Shown in pieces: positions 16,328 through 25,379 of a stretch of DNA of 55,069 nucleotides. Position numbers and translations under genes: made by a program. Location of the stretch: assembly GCA_049116495.1 (NCBI GenBank), contig JAGDYV010000138.1:1-55069 (forward strand), written 5' to 3'. Position 1 is the first letter of the stretch. Each line of letters starts with the position of its first letter. The notes beneath the pieces are model-generated. The model did not search any database. It saw nothing but the letters and a program-made list of their open reading frames with translations, and was not told the DNA's origin. The DNA is from CAJQQK01 sp049116495 (GTDB lineage: Bacteria > Pseudomonadota > Alphaproteobacteria > Rhizobiales > Hyphomicrobiaceae).

Positions 16328-18355
16328 ATGCGCGTCGGAGTCGAAGTTGGCGGAACCTTTACCGATCTTGTCGTTGTCCGCGAAGGCGTGGTCGACATCG
16401 CCAAGGTACCCAGCACACCACAACAACCTGACGTTGGCGCGCTGCAGGCGATCGCGGCTGCCAACCTCAATCTGACCGACATCACTGATCTCGTACATGG
16501 CTCGACCGTTGCGACCAATGCCGTGCTCGAACGCAAAGGCGGGCGTGTTGGCATGTTCGTCACCAAAGGCACGCGTGACCTGTTCGGCCTGCAGCGCCAG
16601 GACCGCACGGAGATTTATAATCTCAACTATCGCAAGCCACGACCGGTCGTTCCCCGCGACGACATCTGCGAGATCGACGAACGCTTAGCCCCGGACGGCT
16701 CTGTCGTCATGTCACTCGATGAAAGCGCCTTGGCACAGACGATAACGGCCTTCCTCGCGCGCGGCCCGTTCGACGCCATCGCCATCTGCCTGCTGCACAG
16801 CTACGCCAACCCAGGTCACGAACGCACCATTGCCGACGCCGTCCAGCGCGTCGCACCGGACCTGCCGGTAACCTGTTCGTGCGATGTGTCGCCTGAGTTC
16901 CGCGAGTACGAACGCGCCTCAACCACGGCACTCTCTGCCTACGTGCAACCGGTGATCTCGCGTTACCTTGACCGGTTCGTCGTCGAGTTGCAGGGCGGCG
17001 GTTTCGACGGCCGCTTCAGCATCATGCAGTCGAACGGCGGGCGCATGCCGGCCAGCGGCATGGCGCGCAACGCCATTGCCGCGCTGTTCTCCGGGCCTGC
17101 CGCCGGCGTCGTCGGTGCGGTCGGCGCTGCCGCACAATCGGCCGCGCGCAACATCATCACGCTCGACATGGGCGGCACCAGCACTGACGTCTCGCTGATC
17201 GCCGACGGCCAGCCGCAACTCGCGCCACAAACATTCATTGACGGCCTGCCGGTGCGCACGCCGGTGATCGACATCGCCACGGTCGGCGCCGGCGGCGGCT
17301 CAATCGCCTGGGTCGACGACGGCGGTCTGTTACGCGTCGGCCCGCAATCCGCAGGCGCCACCCCGGGGCCGGCCTGCTACGGACGCGGCGGCACTGCACC
17401 AACCGTAACGGACGCTCACCTCATCCGCGGCACGCTGCAGTCGCGCTCCTTCCTGGGCGGCACCATGGAAGTTGACCGAGCCGCCGCGGTGACGGCTTTT
17501 CAGGATCTCGCCGACAGTTTTGATATGTCGATCGACGCCGTTGCCGACAACGCCATTCGGATAGCTGAAAACAACATCGTACGGGCCATCCAGCAGGTCT
17601 CGACAGAGCAGGGGCTCGATCCACGCGACTTCGTACTCGTGCCGTTCGGCGGCGCCGGGCCGCTGCATGCCGCACGCATCGCAGAAGACCTTGACATCGA
17701 AACCATCCTGGTACCACGCAACGCCGGTGTGCTCTCTGCGGCCGGCCTGCTGATGGCGGACTACGTGCACTACCGGGCGCGCACTGATCGGATCCGGCTC
17801 AACGAAGATGCCGTCGCGACGGTCCAGCGAACGCTCGCCGAGCTGGCAAAGGAAGCCGCAACCTATCTCGACAACGTCGGCATTGCCGGTGAACGTCGCT
17901 TCGAATACATCGTCGAGATGCGCTACGTCGGCCAGGCGTTTGAATTGTCAGTGCCGATTGAAGGCACGCTTGGCCGGTTGACATTCGCCAACCTGTTCGA
18001 AGCCTTCAGCGCGGCGCACCATCGCATATTTGAGTTTTCCAAGCCGCCGGAGAAGCCTGCCGAAATTGTCTCCTACCGCGTCGGCGTGCATGCGCAGCTC
18101 GATGCTTTCCCGTTTGAACCGCTCGGTACGGACGACGCGGCAAGCACACCCGATGCAACACACCGCACGATCGATGTCACCGAAGGCGGTGAACAGATCT
18201 CGTGCCAGGTCCTGCCGCGCGTGGCGATCGGCAAGGCAACTCGCAACGGCACAATCCTCGTCGAAGACGGCACGTCGACGCTCTATGTGCCCGCCGGCTG
18301 GCAGGTGCGGTCCGACGACGCCGGCAACCTGATGATCGAACGAAAGAGCGGATGA
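16328..18355 (+). CDS. hyuA: Hydantoinase/oxoprolinase subunit A
   Basis: The 675-residue protein is the full HyuA length. It shows EVGGTFTDLVV (6-16), LVHGSTVATNAVLERKGG, ITLDMGGTSTDVSL in the second ASKHA half, VGAGGGSIAWVDDGG, and GPACYGRGG. These are the phosphate-binding and family motifs of N-methylhydantoinase A, oxoprolinase A and acetone-carboxylase beta-type proteins. With HyuB downstream (one base between stop and start) it should form an ATP-dependent ring-opening amidohydrolase. The preceding carbamoylase suggests a hydantoin substrate. It is a paralogue of the cut gene at 1-301. Confidence 0.95.
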   Translation: MRVGVEVGGTFTDLVVVREGVVDIAKVPSTPQQPDVGALQAIAAANLNLTDITDLVHGSTVATNAVLERKGGRVGMFVTKGTRDLFGLQRQDRTEIYNLNYRKPRPVVPRDDICEIDERLAPDGSVVMSLDESALAQTITAFLARGPFDAIAICLLHSYANPGHERTIADAVQRVAPDLPVTCSCDVSPEFREYERASTTALSAYVQPVISRYLDRFVVELQGGGFDGRFSIMQSNGGRMPASGMARNAIAALFSGPAAGVVGAVGAAAQSAARNIITLDMGGTSTDVSLIADGQPQLAPQTFIDGLPVRTPVIDIATVGAGGGSIAWVDDGGLLRVGPQSAGATPGPACYGRGGTAPTVTDAHLIRGTLQSRSFLGGTMEVDRAAAVTAFQDLADSFDMSIDAVADNAIRIAENNIVRAIQQVSTEQGLDPRDFVLVPFGGAGPLHAARIAEDLDIETILVPRNAGVLSAAGLLMADYVHYRARTDRIRLNEDAVATVQRTLAELAKEAATYLDNVGIAGERRFEYIVEMRYVGQAFELSVPIEGTLGRLTFANLFEAFSAAHHRIFEFSKPPEKPAEIVSYRVGVHAQLDAFPFEPLGTDDAASTPDATHRTIDVTEGGEQISCQVLPRVAIGKATRNGTILVEDGTSTLYVPAGWQVRSDDAGNLMIERKSG

Positions 18356-18356
18356 C

Positions 18357-19970
18357 ATGCAGAAGGCCCCACAAAAGCCCGGCGAGCGCCTTTCCGAAGT
18401 CGACCACGCCATCATCAACCGCGCGTTGGTTGCCGCAACGCACGAAATGGGCACCAAGCTGATCCGCTCGGCCCACTCGCCGATCGTCCGTGAGGCCCAG
18501 GACTGTTCCGCCGCCATCGTCAACAAGCACGGCGAAGTCATCGCGCAATCCGACCTGATCGCCATCCAGCTCGGCTCGATCGCGCAGACGTTGGCACCGT
18601 GCCTTGAGCTGTTCCCGCCCGAGACGTTGAAGGAGGGTGACTTCTTCATCAACAACGACCCCTATAACGGCGGCCAACATATCCCCGACATCTTTCTGTT
18701 CTCGCCAGTATTCCATGACGGCGACCTGATCGGCTTCAGCGCCTCCGTCGTGCATCACATTGACCTTGGTGGCGGCGCCCCCGGCATGAACCCTGACGCT
18801 GGAGATGTGCACCAGGAAGGGTTGATCTTCCCACCAACGCGCTACAATCTCGATCATGACTGGAACGGCGGCCCGCTCGAACGATTCATCGGTGCCAACG
18901 TGCGCATGCCGGAAGCAACGATCGGCGATCTCAACGCCCAGTTCGCCGCCAACGCGATCGGCGCCAAGCGGTTGCGAGCGCTCGCTGAGAAATACGGCGC
19001 CGATGCCCTCGACGAGGCCATGGCCGAAATGCTCAACTACACTGAGCGGCGCCTCCGCGCGGCACTAAGTGACCTGCCGAACGGCGTCTACAGCGCGGAA
19101 GCGACGATCGACGACGATGGCATCGGCAACACGCCGGTTGTCATACGGACCCAGATCGAGATCCGCGATGCGCAAATTGACATCCGCTTTGACGGCACCG
19201 ACGCGCAGGTGCCGAGCTTCATGAACAACCCGGTCGCCTCGACGGCCGCATCGGCCATCGCCTGTGTCAAGTCGGCTCTGACGGACCCCGACATCCCGTT
19301 CAACGACGGCGTCAAGCGCGTCATCACAGTTGATGCGCCGTATGGCTCGATCCTCAACCCGAAGCCGCCGGCGCCGGTGCGTGCGCGCCTGTTGCCCTCG
19401 AACCGCGTCTTCAATGCCGTCATGAAAGCACTTGCCCAGATCGCGCCCGACCGCGTCATAGCAGACGGCTTCGACACGACGACATCTGTCTGCCTCAGCC
19501 ATCTCGGCGACGACGGTTACAATATCTATCTCGAAATTCTCGGTGGCGGTTATGGTGCCGGCGCCCACAATGACGGGTGCGACGGGGTCGACTGCCCGCT
19601 CTCGAACTGTGCCAACATCCCGATTGAAGCACTCGAAATGGACTATCCCTTCGCGCGCCTCGAAGCCTATAGCCTTCGCCAGGGCTCCGGCGGTGCCGGT
19701 CGGCACCGCGGCGGCGACGGTCTTGAGCGGTGCTATCGCATTCTCGATGACGGTGTGCAATTCGCGACCTACACGGACCGCTTCAAAACCCAGGCCGAAG
19801 GTCTGTTCGGCGGGCAGCCCGGCGCCTCCGCCGAGTATGTCGTCGAGCGCGGCTCCGAGGCCATCCGCCTGCCCTCCAAGACCCGCGTCACGCTTGAACG
19901 CGATGACCTCCTGGTCGTGCGCACCGGCGGCGGCGGCGGTTACGGTACGGCGGAGACGAGCACACCGTAA
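18357..19970 (+). CDS. hyuB: Hydantoinase B/oxoprolinase family subunit
   Basis: The 537-residue protein has the full set of HyuB marks: MGTKLIRSAHSPIVREAQDCSAAIV, FFINNDPYNGGQHIPDIFLF, VVHHIDLGGGAPG, IGDLNAQ, YSLRQGSGGAGRHRGGDG, and VRTGGGGGYG at the end. The start ATG at 18357 follows the hyuA TGA by one base, so translation is coupled. Together with HyuA it would hydrolyse a cyclic imide or hydantoin using ATP. It is 42 residues shorter than the paralogue at 298, and the two are clearly diverged, which suggests different substrate ranges. Confidence 0.95.
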   Translation: MQKAPQKPGERLSEVDHAIINRALVAATHEMGTKLIRSAHSPIVREAQDCSAAIVNKHGEVIAQSDLIAIQLGSIAQTLAPCLELFPPETLKEGDFFINNDPYNGGQHIPDIFLFSPVFHDGDLIGFSASVVHHIDLGGGAPGMNPDAGDVHQEGLIFPPTRYNLDHDWNGGPLERFIGANVRMPEATIGDLNAQFAANAIGAKRLRALAEKYGADALDEAMAEMLNYTERRLRAALSDLPNGVYSAEATIDDDGIGNTPVVIRTQIEIRDAQIDIRFDGTDAQVPSFMNNPVASTAASAIACVKSALTDPDIPFNDGVKRVITVDAPYGSILNPKPPAPVRARLLPSNRVFNAVMKALAQIAPDRVIADGFDTTTSVCLSHLGDDGYNIYLEILGGGYGAGAHNDGCDGVDCPLSNCANIPIEALEMDYPFARLEAYSLRQGSGGAGRHRGGDGLERCYRILDDGVQFATYTDRFKTQAEGLFGGQPGASAEYVVERGSEAIRLPSKTRVTLERDDLLVVRTGGGGGYGTAETSTP

Positions 19971-20081
19971 CGGTACTCAAACCGGCGGTTTGCGCGTATT
20001 ACCCGTCGGTTGATTGCATCCCCATCGAACTCGCGGCATGCTCAAAGAAAAGCGCATACCCGGGAGGTTCGACGACATACC

Positions 20082-21791
20082 ATGGAATTCGACTACATTA
20101 TTGTTGGCGGTGGTTCAGCCGGTTCCGTGCTCGCCAACCGCCTCTCCGCCCGCAGTAGCAACAAGGTCCTGGTCTGCGAAGCCGGCGAAGACACGCCCCC
20201 CGGAAAGGAGCCGGAGGAGATTCTCGATTCCTATCCCGGCACTGCCTACCTCAACGACCGCTTCATCTGGTCCGACCTCAAGGTGCGCACCGAAGTAGTT
20301 TCCCATAACAACCCGGACGAGCCGAAACCGAAGCTGCGTAAGTACGAGCAAGCCCGCGTGCTCGGCGGCGGCTCATCGATCAACGGCCAGATGGCCAACC
20401 GCGGCGCACCGACGGACTACAATGAATGGGAGGAGCGCGGCGCCAAAGGCTGGAACTGGGACAACGTGCTGCCCTACTTCAAGAAGCTCGAGACTGACCT
20501 CGACATCGACGACGAGTGGCACGGCCAGGATGGCCCGATCCCCGTGCGCCGCGTGCCCGAGGCGCACTGGCCGAAGCATTCCAAGGCGCTGATCGAAGTG
20601 CTCGACCGCGCCAACTACAAGCGTCTGGCGGATCAGAACGGCTTCTTCGAGGATGGCTATTTCCCCGTCACGATCTCGAATGCCGATGAGCATCGCGTTT
20701 CGGCCTCAATGGGCTATCTGACGCCGGACGTCCGCGCCCGCGATAACCTCACGATCTCGACACTGACACAGGTCACGGAACTGCTGTTCGAAGACCTGCG
20801 CTGCGTCGGCGTCAAGGCACTGGTCAATGGCAAGAGCCAGGAGTTTCGCGGCCGCGAAATCATCCTCTCCTCAGGCGCCATCCATTCACCAGCCCATCTC
20901 ATGCGCGCCGGCATCGGGCCGACCGGCCACCTGCACGACCTTGGCATTCCCGTGCGGCACGCCTCCTTCGGTGTCGGCCAGCGCCTCATGGACCATCCCT
21001 CGGTCGCGCTTGCCTCCTTCGTCAAGCCGGAAGCACGGATCACAAACGAACACTCCCGCCGCCATATGTACCTCAGTATGCGCTACTCGTCGGACATTGG
21101 CGGCGCGCCGCCGGGTGACATGTTCGTCGTATGCACGACCAAGACGTCCTGGCACGCGGTTGGCGAACAAATCGCCAGTTTCCTGATCTTCGTCAACAAA
21201 ACGTTCTCTGAGACCGGTGAGGTGCGCCTGCAAAGCCGGAATTGGACCGATGAACCGGAGGTCGAGTTCAATCTGCTGTCCGACCGCCGTGACCTCGAAC
21301 GGATCGCCGACGGCATCCGTCGCCTCGCACCGCTCTACGATGACCCGGCGCTGCAACGCGTTACGAGCGATCCCTTCCCGGCCAGCTACTCGGACAAGGT
21401 TCGCCAAGTCGGTACGATCAACACCAAGAACAAGATCCTCACCGGGATCATGGCCAAGCTGCTCGACGGGCCGGGGTTCTTCCGACGCTTCCTGATCAAG
21501 AACCTCATCATGGAAGGCTTCACGCTCGAGGGCGTGTGCAACGACGAGGAAGAAGCCGAGGCCTTCATTCGCAAGGCTGCCGTTGGCGTCTGGCATGCAT
21601 CGTGTACCTGCCGGATGGGCGCCCAGGACGACCCAATGGCCGTCACTGACACCACCGGCCGCGTCCATGGCGTCGTCGGCCTGCGCGTCGTCGATGCCTC
21701 GATTTTCCCGGTCGTACCGTCGGCCAACACCAACTTCCCGACGATCATGACGGCGGAGAAAATCGCCGACGCCATCCTCGACGGCCATTAG
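20082..21791 (+). CDS. GMC-family FAD oxidoreductase (choline dehydrogenase-like)
   Basis: The 569-residue protein starts at ATG 20082 (MEFDYIIVGGGSAGSVLANRL), with GGGAGG about 14 bases upstream; the upstream in-frame extension shows no homology. It has the FAD motif GGGSAGS (9-15), the GMC signature 1 region (LGGGSSINGQMANRG), signature 2 (ILSSGAIHSPAHLMRAGIGP), and the C-terminal VGVWHASCTCRMG plus SIFPVVPSANTNFPTIMTAEKIAD. The catalytic His is in the VWHAS block. Such enzymes oxidise primary alcohols to aldehydes. An unusual feature is the insert with LKVRTEVVSHNNPDEPKPKLRKY in the N-terminal third. It is followed 17 bases later by a thiolase gene, probably the same operon. Confidence 0.9.
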   Translation: MEFDYIIVGGGSAGSVLANRLSARSSNKVLVCEAGEDTPPGKEPEEILDSYPGTAYLNDRFIWSDLKVRTEVVSHNNPDEPKPKLRKYEQARVLGGGSSINGQMANRGAPTDYNEWEERGAKGWNWDNVLPYFKKLETDLDIDDEWHGQDGPIPVRRVPEAHWPKHSKALIEVLDRANYKRLADQNGFFEDGYFPVTISNADEHRVSASMGYLTPDVRARDNLTISTLTQVTELLFEDLRCVGVKALVNGKSQEFRGREIILSSGAIHSPAHLMRAGIGPTGHLHDLGIPVRHASFGVGQRLMDHPSVALASFVKPEARITNEHSRRHMYLSMRYSSDIGGAPPGDMFVVCTTKTSWHAVGEQIASFLIFVNKTFSETGEVRLQSRNWTDEPEVEFNLLSDRRDLERIADGIRRLAPLYDDPALQRVTSDPFPASYSDKVRQVGTINTKNKILTGIMAKLLDGPGFFRRFLIKNLIMEGFTLEGVCNDEEEAEAFIRKAAVGVWHASCTCRMGAQDDPMAVTDTTGRVHGVVGLRVVDASIFPVVPSANTNFPTIMTAEKIADAILDGH

Positions 21792-21808
21792 TTCACGGAG
21801 CCTACATC

Positions 21809-23047
21809 ATGGAAGATGTTTACCTGGTCGGTGCCTCGATGACCCCGTTCGGCAAGTTCCTCGACCAATCCGTCAAGGATCTCACCCGCGACGCCGTCAA
21901 TGAAGCACTTGCGGATGCCGGCGCGTCGATCGGTGATATCGGTGGCGCTTGGTTCTCGAACACGACACAAGGTGTGATGGAAGGCCAATACTGCGTACCG
22001 GGCGAGATCGCGCTGCGCGAGATGGGATTCCAGGGCATCCCCATGACCAATGTCGAGAACGCCTGTGCCAGCGCCTCGACAGCGTTCAACGGTGCGGTCA
22101 CCGCGATCCGTGCCGGCGTCACCGACGTTGCCCTCGCGGTCGGCGTCGACAAGATGTACGACCAGGACAAAGCCAAGTCGTTCGCAATCTTTGATGGTGC
22201 TACCGACGTGCATCGCCAACAGGAAACCTTCGACCGCCTGCTCGCCCTCGGTGATGGCATTGAGGAGCCGGTCGACGAGGATGCCGCCAACCGCCAGCGC
22301 AGCCCGTTCATGGACATTTATGCCTGCTTCGCCAAGCAGCACATGAAGATGTTCGGCCTGACCGAACGCCAACTCGCCGCTGTCTCCTCGAAAAACCACT
22401 GGCACTCTACGCACAACCCGAAGTCGCAGTTTCGCTTCGAAGCCTCGATCGACGACGTGCTCGCCGCACGCCGCATTTCCTGGCCGTTGACGCTGCCGAT
22501 GTGCTCACCGATTTCGGATGGCGGCGCGGCCGCGATCGTCTGCTCGAAAAGCGCACTCGATCGCTTCGACAAATCGCGTGCCGTGCGCGTGCTTGCCTCC
22601 GTCATGGGCACCGGCATTGATCGCGCACCGGAAGACCTCGAAAACCACATCACCCGGCGCACCGCCAAACGCGCCTACGAGCAGGCCGGCATCGGCCCCG
22701 ACGCGATCGACGTTGCCGAGGTCCATGACGCGACCGCCATGGGCGAAATCACCCAGACCGAGAATCTCGGTTTCTGTGCATTCGGTGATGGTGGTCGCCT
22801 CGCCGAAGACGGCGCCACCCGCCTTGGCGGGCGCATCCCGATCAACCCGTCCGGCGGACTTGAATCAAAAGGTCATCCGATCGGCGCCACCGGCCTCGGT
22901 CAGATCTACGAGCTTGCCACACAGCTGCGCGGTGAGGCCGGCGATCGTCAGGTTGAGGGCGCCCGTCATGCCATCGCGGAAAACGGCGGCGGCATTTACG
23001 GCATCGAGGAAGCGACCTGCTGCATCACCGTGTTGGGCCGCGCTTAA
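21809..23047 (+). CDS. SCP-x-type thiolase family protein
   Basis: The 412-residue protein follows the non-condensing thiolase/lipid-transfer branch. The nucleophile Cys86 lies in NVENACASAST, and the C-terminal part has AEVHDATAMGEI and INPSGGLESKGHPIGATGLGQIYEL, with the HPIGATG motif. The second C-terminal cysteine of true thiolases is in an atypical context (EEATCCITVLG), as usual in the SCP-x group, so cleavage or retro-aldol chemistry on an acyl-CoA is more likely than acetoacetyl-CoA synthesis. It follows the GMC oxidoreductase by 17 bases. It converges on the ATP-grasp gene, leaving nine bases between them. Confidence 0.88.
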   Translation: MEDVYLVGASMTPFGKFLDQSVKDLTRDAVNEALADAGASIGDIGGAWFSNTTQGVMEGQYCVPGEIALREMGFQGIPMTNVENACASASTAFNGAVTAIRAGVTDVALAVGVDKMYDQDKAKSFAIFDGATDVHRQQETFDRLLALGDGIEEPVDEDAANRQRSPFMDIYACFAKQHMKMFGLTERQLAAVSSKNHWHSTHNPKSQFRFEASIDDVLAARRISWPLTLPMCSPISDGGAAAIVCSKSALDRFDKSRAVRVLASVMGTGIDRAPEDLENHITRRTAKRAYEQAGIGPDAIDVAEVHDATAMGEITQTENLGFCAFGDGGRLAEDGATRLGGRIPINPSGGLESKGHPIGATGLGQIYELATQLRGEAGDRQVEGARHAIAENGGGIYGIEEATCCITVLGRA

Positions 23048-23056
23048 GCACCGAGC

Positions 23057-24211
23057 CTATTCAGCCGTAATGATGTGCGGCACGAACCGTGACAGGTCCC
23101 GCGTGATCCGAGAGCTGTCTTCGCGCATGCCGAGCCCGCAAGCACGGTCGCCGACGACCCACGAGCCAAGCACTGCGTGTTGGTCACCTGCCTGAAACAG
23201 CGGCGCGAAGGCCTGCACGATGCGCGCTGTGCCGCCGTAGTCGCCGTCGCTCTCCTCGACCACCGCCGCCCCCTCGCGGATCGTCACATTCTCCCCTTCA
23301 CGTGAAAAGAACGGCTTCAGGACGGCGCGCTCGATATCGCCTGCGCGCGGGTCATCTTCAAAGAACGTTGGCAGCAGGTTTGGATGGCCTTGGTACTGAT
23401 CCCATAGCAGCGGCAGAAACGCCTTGTTCGACAGGATCGCCTTCCACGCCGGCTCGACGAAAACGCTAGGTTTCAGATGCTTGGCAAATGGCTCGCGCAG
23501 CATGTCTTCCCACGGGTAGAGCTTGAAACACTGGTCGATCGTTCGATTGTCATTGTCTGTGAACCGCCCCTGCGCATCGACCCCGATCTCTTGAATGTCG
23601 ATCAACTGCACGCGGTGGCCGGCCTGCACGGCACAATCCATCAGATACGTTGCCGTGCCCTTGTCCTCGGCACTTTCCGACCAGCAAGCAAAATGAAAGA
23701 TGGCGTCGGTTGGAAACTGGCCGAACGCCTCAACCAGGCTTTCCTGAAGAAAATTGTACTGATCGGTGCCGTCGGGCAGGCCTCCCGCCTCGATCTGGTC
23801 GATCAGCCAGTTGTGCTGAAAGTACGCTGATTCGAAAATCGACGTCGGCGTATCGGCATTGTATTCGAGCAGCTTCGCCGGTGATTTGCCGTCGTAGGCA
23901 AAATCAAACCGCCCGTAGATGTGCCGGTCACCGGCTGCCCAGCTGTCGCGAACGAGATCACGATACACCTCGGGGATATCGAGGTGCGCCAGCATCTCAT
24001 CGCTCTTGACGATATCGGCAACCAAATCCAGGCACATGTTGTGCAGTTGCTGGCTCGGATCCTCGATGTCGCGTTCAATCTGCTCCAATGTGAACGCGTA
24101 GGCCGCGCCGTCGGTCCAGTACGGTTCGCCGTACATTTCGTGAAAGCCGAAACCGACGTCGCGCGCGATATCACGCCACCCGTCTCGTTCAGCCAGCGTC
24201 ATGCGCTTCAT
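23057..24211 (-). CDS. Glutathionylspermidine-synthase-type ATP-grasp ligase (YjfC/YgiC-like)
   Basis: The 384-residue protein from ATG 24211 (AAAGGCGG upstream) matches the synthetase domain of glutathionylspermidine synthase without the amidase domain. Motifs: YGRFDFAYDGKSPAKLLEYN, ADTPTSIFE, FKLYPWEDM, EPAWKAILSNKAFLPLLW, VLKPFFSREGENVTI (ATP-binding), and GSWVVGD..GLGMRED..SRFVPHI at the end. The family forms an amide bond between a carboxylate and an amine with ATP; the true substrates of the short YjfC/YgiC group are not established. It is the last gene of the minus-strand operon with DUF1190, DUF350, DUF2491 and a channel, the same partners as in E. coli yjfKLMC. Confidence 0.9.
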   Translation of the reverse strand: MKRMTLAERDGWRDIARDVGFGFHEMYGEPYWTDGAAYAFTLEQIERDIEDPSQQLHNMCLDLVADIVKSDEMLAHLDIPEVYRDLVRDSWAAGDRHIYGRFDFAYDGKSPAKLLEYNADTPTSIFESAYFQHNWLIDQIEAGGLPDGTDQYNFLQESLVEAFGQFPTDAIFHFACWSESAEDKGTATYLMDCAVQAGHRVQLIDIQEIGVDAQGRFTDNDNRTIDQCFKLYPWEDMLREPFAKHLKPSVFVEPAWKAILSNKAFLPLLWDQYQGHPNLLPTFFEDDPRAGDIERAVLKPFFSREGENVTIREGAAVVEESDGDYGGTARIVQAFAPLFQAGDQHAVLGSWVVGDRACGLGMREDSSRITRDLSRFVPHIITAE

Positions 24212-24248
24212 GGCGTGCCGCCTTTGCTTGCCAACAACTCGTCTCGGT

Positions 24249-24902
24249 TCAGCCGCCCCAGCCGCGCCTTGAATACGAGCGACCGCCAAAACCGCGCCGC
24301 GTCACGGTGCGCGTATTGACGTTGACCGGACGTGACACCGTCTTTGCCGATGTCCCCGTTCCGGTCCGCACCCGCGTAACCGTGCGACCGCCGCGATCGC
24401 GATAGATCGGCGTCGAATAGTAGCCCGGATAGGAGGAGCGATAGTTGTAGTAGTCGTATGGCGAGCGGATACTCTGCAACGCCTGCGAGACCAGAAAACC
24501 TGTCAGCAGCGGTGTATAGAAATTCGACGACGTCGTGGAGCTGCCGCTCGTCACGGGCGTCGAGTGCACCATGCACTTGTTGGCGCCGAACTGCTTTTCG
24601 CACTCATCGCTGGTTTTGAACTTGGGCGCGGTTTTGGCATGCCGGCTGACGGCCTCGCCAAATTCCTTGTCACACACAAATTCGCTGTAACCGGACTGGC
24701 GACAATCCGCGACGCTCTTGAACACGCGACTTGTATCGGGACTGTCATCGCATGCCGCAACCGTCAATCCGGCCGCTGCAATGGTACCAAGCGCCAGCGA
24801 CTTGCGCGATGTCGACGATTTGCGCCGCCGCGGCCGCGACGGCGCTGATGAAGAAGTGCCGCTCTGACGATCGGGGCCGGTCGTATCCTTTGAATCTTTC
24901 AT
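24249..24902 (-). CDS. DUF1190 (YgiB/YjfM-like) lipoprotein
   Basis: The 217-residue protein (ATG 24902, GAGG upstream; a GTG at 24911 is possible) has a basic Ser/Arg N-terminus, a hydrophobic stretch at 36-50 and a lipobox-like LTVAAC with Cys51, so it is likely a membrane-anchored lipoprotein. The DUF1190 core follows: FKSVADCRQSGYSEFVCDKEF, TAPKFKTSDECEKQFGANKC, with four conserved cysteines (67, 77, 101, 110) able to form disulfides. The C-terminal half is low-complexity, Tyr/Ser/Arg/Gly-rich, and ends in GWGG. In E. coli the family sits directly before YgiC/YjfC ligases, as here. An exposed Gly-rich tail next to an amide ligase invites the idea that it is a modification target, but that is conjecture. 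Confidence 0.85.
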   Translation of the reverse strand: MKDSKDTTGPDRQSGTSSSAPSRPRRRKSSTSRKSLALGTIAAAGLTVAACDDSPDTSRVFKSVADCRQSGYSEFVCDKEFGEAVSRHAKTAPKFKTSDECEKQFGANKCMVHSTPVTSGSSTTSSNFYTPLLTGFLVSQALQSIRSPYDYYNYRSSYPGYYSTPIYRDRGGRTVTRVRTGTGTSAKTVSRPVNVNTRTVTRRGFGGRSYSRRGWGG

Positions 24903-24912
24903 CGCCGCCACC

Positions 24913-25314
24913 TCAATATGTCATGCAGGCAGCGTTCAGCAGACCGACCGCGAGCGCGATTCCGCCTGCCCATGCGCCTGCTGAAACTTTGCCATCGGTG
25001 ATCTTCTGCGCAATGTCATCCATCGTGTAGGAGGCCGCGAAAAATGCTATAATCTGCACCAGCCCGCCGATGACCGACCAGATAATGAAATCAACGATCG
25101 AAACGGAATTGGCGGCAGCCGATGCCAATGGCAACGAAAACCCGAACAACGCGCCAAGATACGCGATGACTGCTGCGTTGTTGCCTTCACGGATGAGGTT
25201 CAATTCCTTATGCGGCGTGGCATAGGCGTAAACCTGAGAGAATCCGACCAACATGGCCAAACCGACTGCGAAATATCCGAGAAATGCGGGCAGCCCCGCG
25301 ACGTAACCGAACAT
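24913..25314 (-). CDS. DUF350 (YjfL-like) inner-membrane protein
   Basis: The 133-residue protein starts at ATG 25314, with GGAAGGAA seven bases upstream. Four hydrophobic helices can be drawn: AFLGYFAVGLAMLVGFSQVYAY, VIAYLGALFGFSLPLASAAA, IVDFIIWSVIGGLVQIIAFFA, and AWAGGIALAVGLLNAACMTY. Family marks are the conserved NLIREGNNAAVIAYLGALFGFSLPL and SIVDFIIW. DUF350 proteins are two-repeat membrane proteins of unknown activity that recur with PspA-like proteins and ATP-grasp ligases. It lies 10 bases before DUF1190 and after DUF2491, the order found for yjfK-yjfL-yjfM. It is likely the membrane anchor of the complex. Confidence 0.87.
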   Translation of the reverse strand: MFGYVAGLPAFLGYFAVGLAMLVGFSQVYAYATPHKELNLIREGNNAAVIAYLGALFGFSLPLASAAANSVSIVDFIIWSVIGGLVQIIAFFAASYTMDDIAQKITDGKVSAGAWAGGIALAVGLLNAACMTY

Positions 25315-25379
25315 GTCAATTCCTTCCCAAAAACGCTTCTCATCGCGCCGCTTTTTGCAGCACCGCAATTATCAAATTC

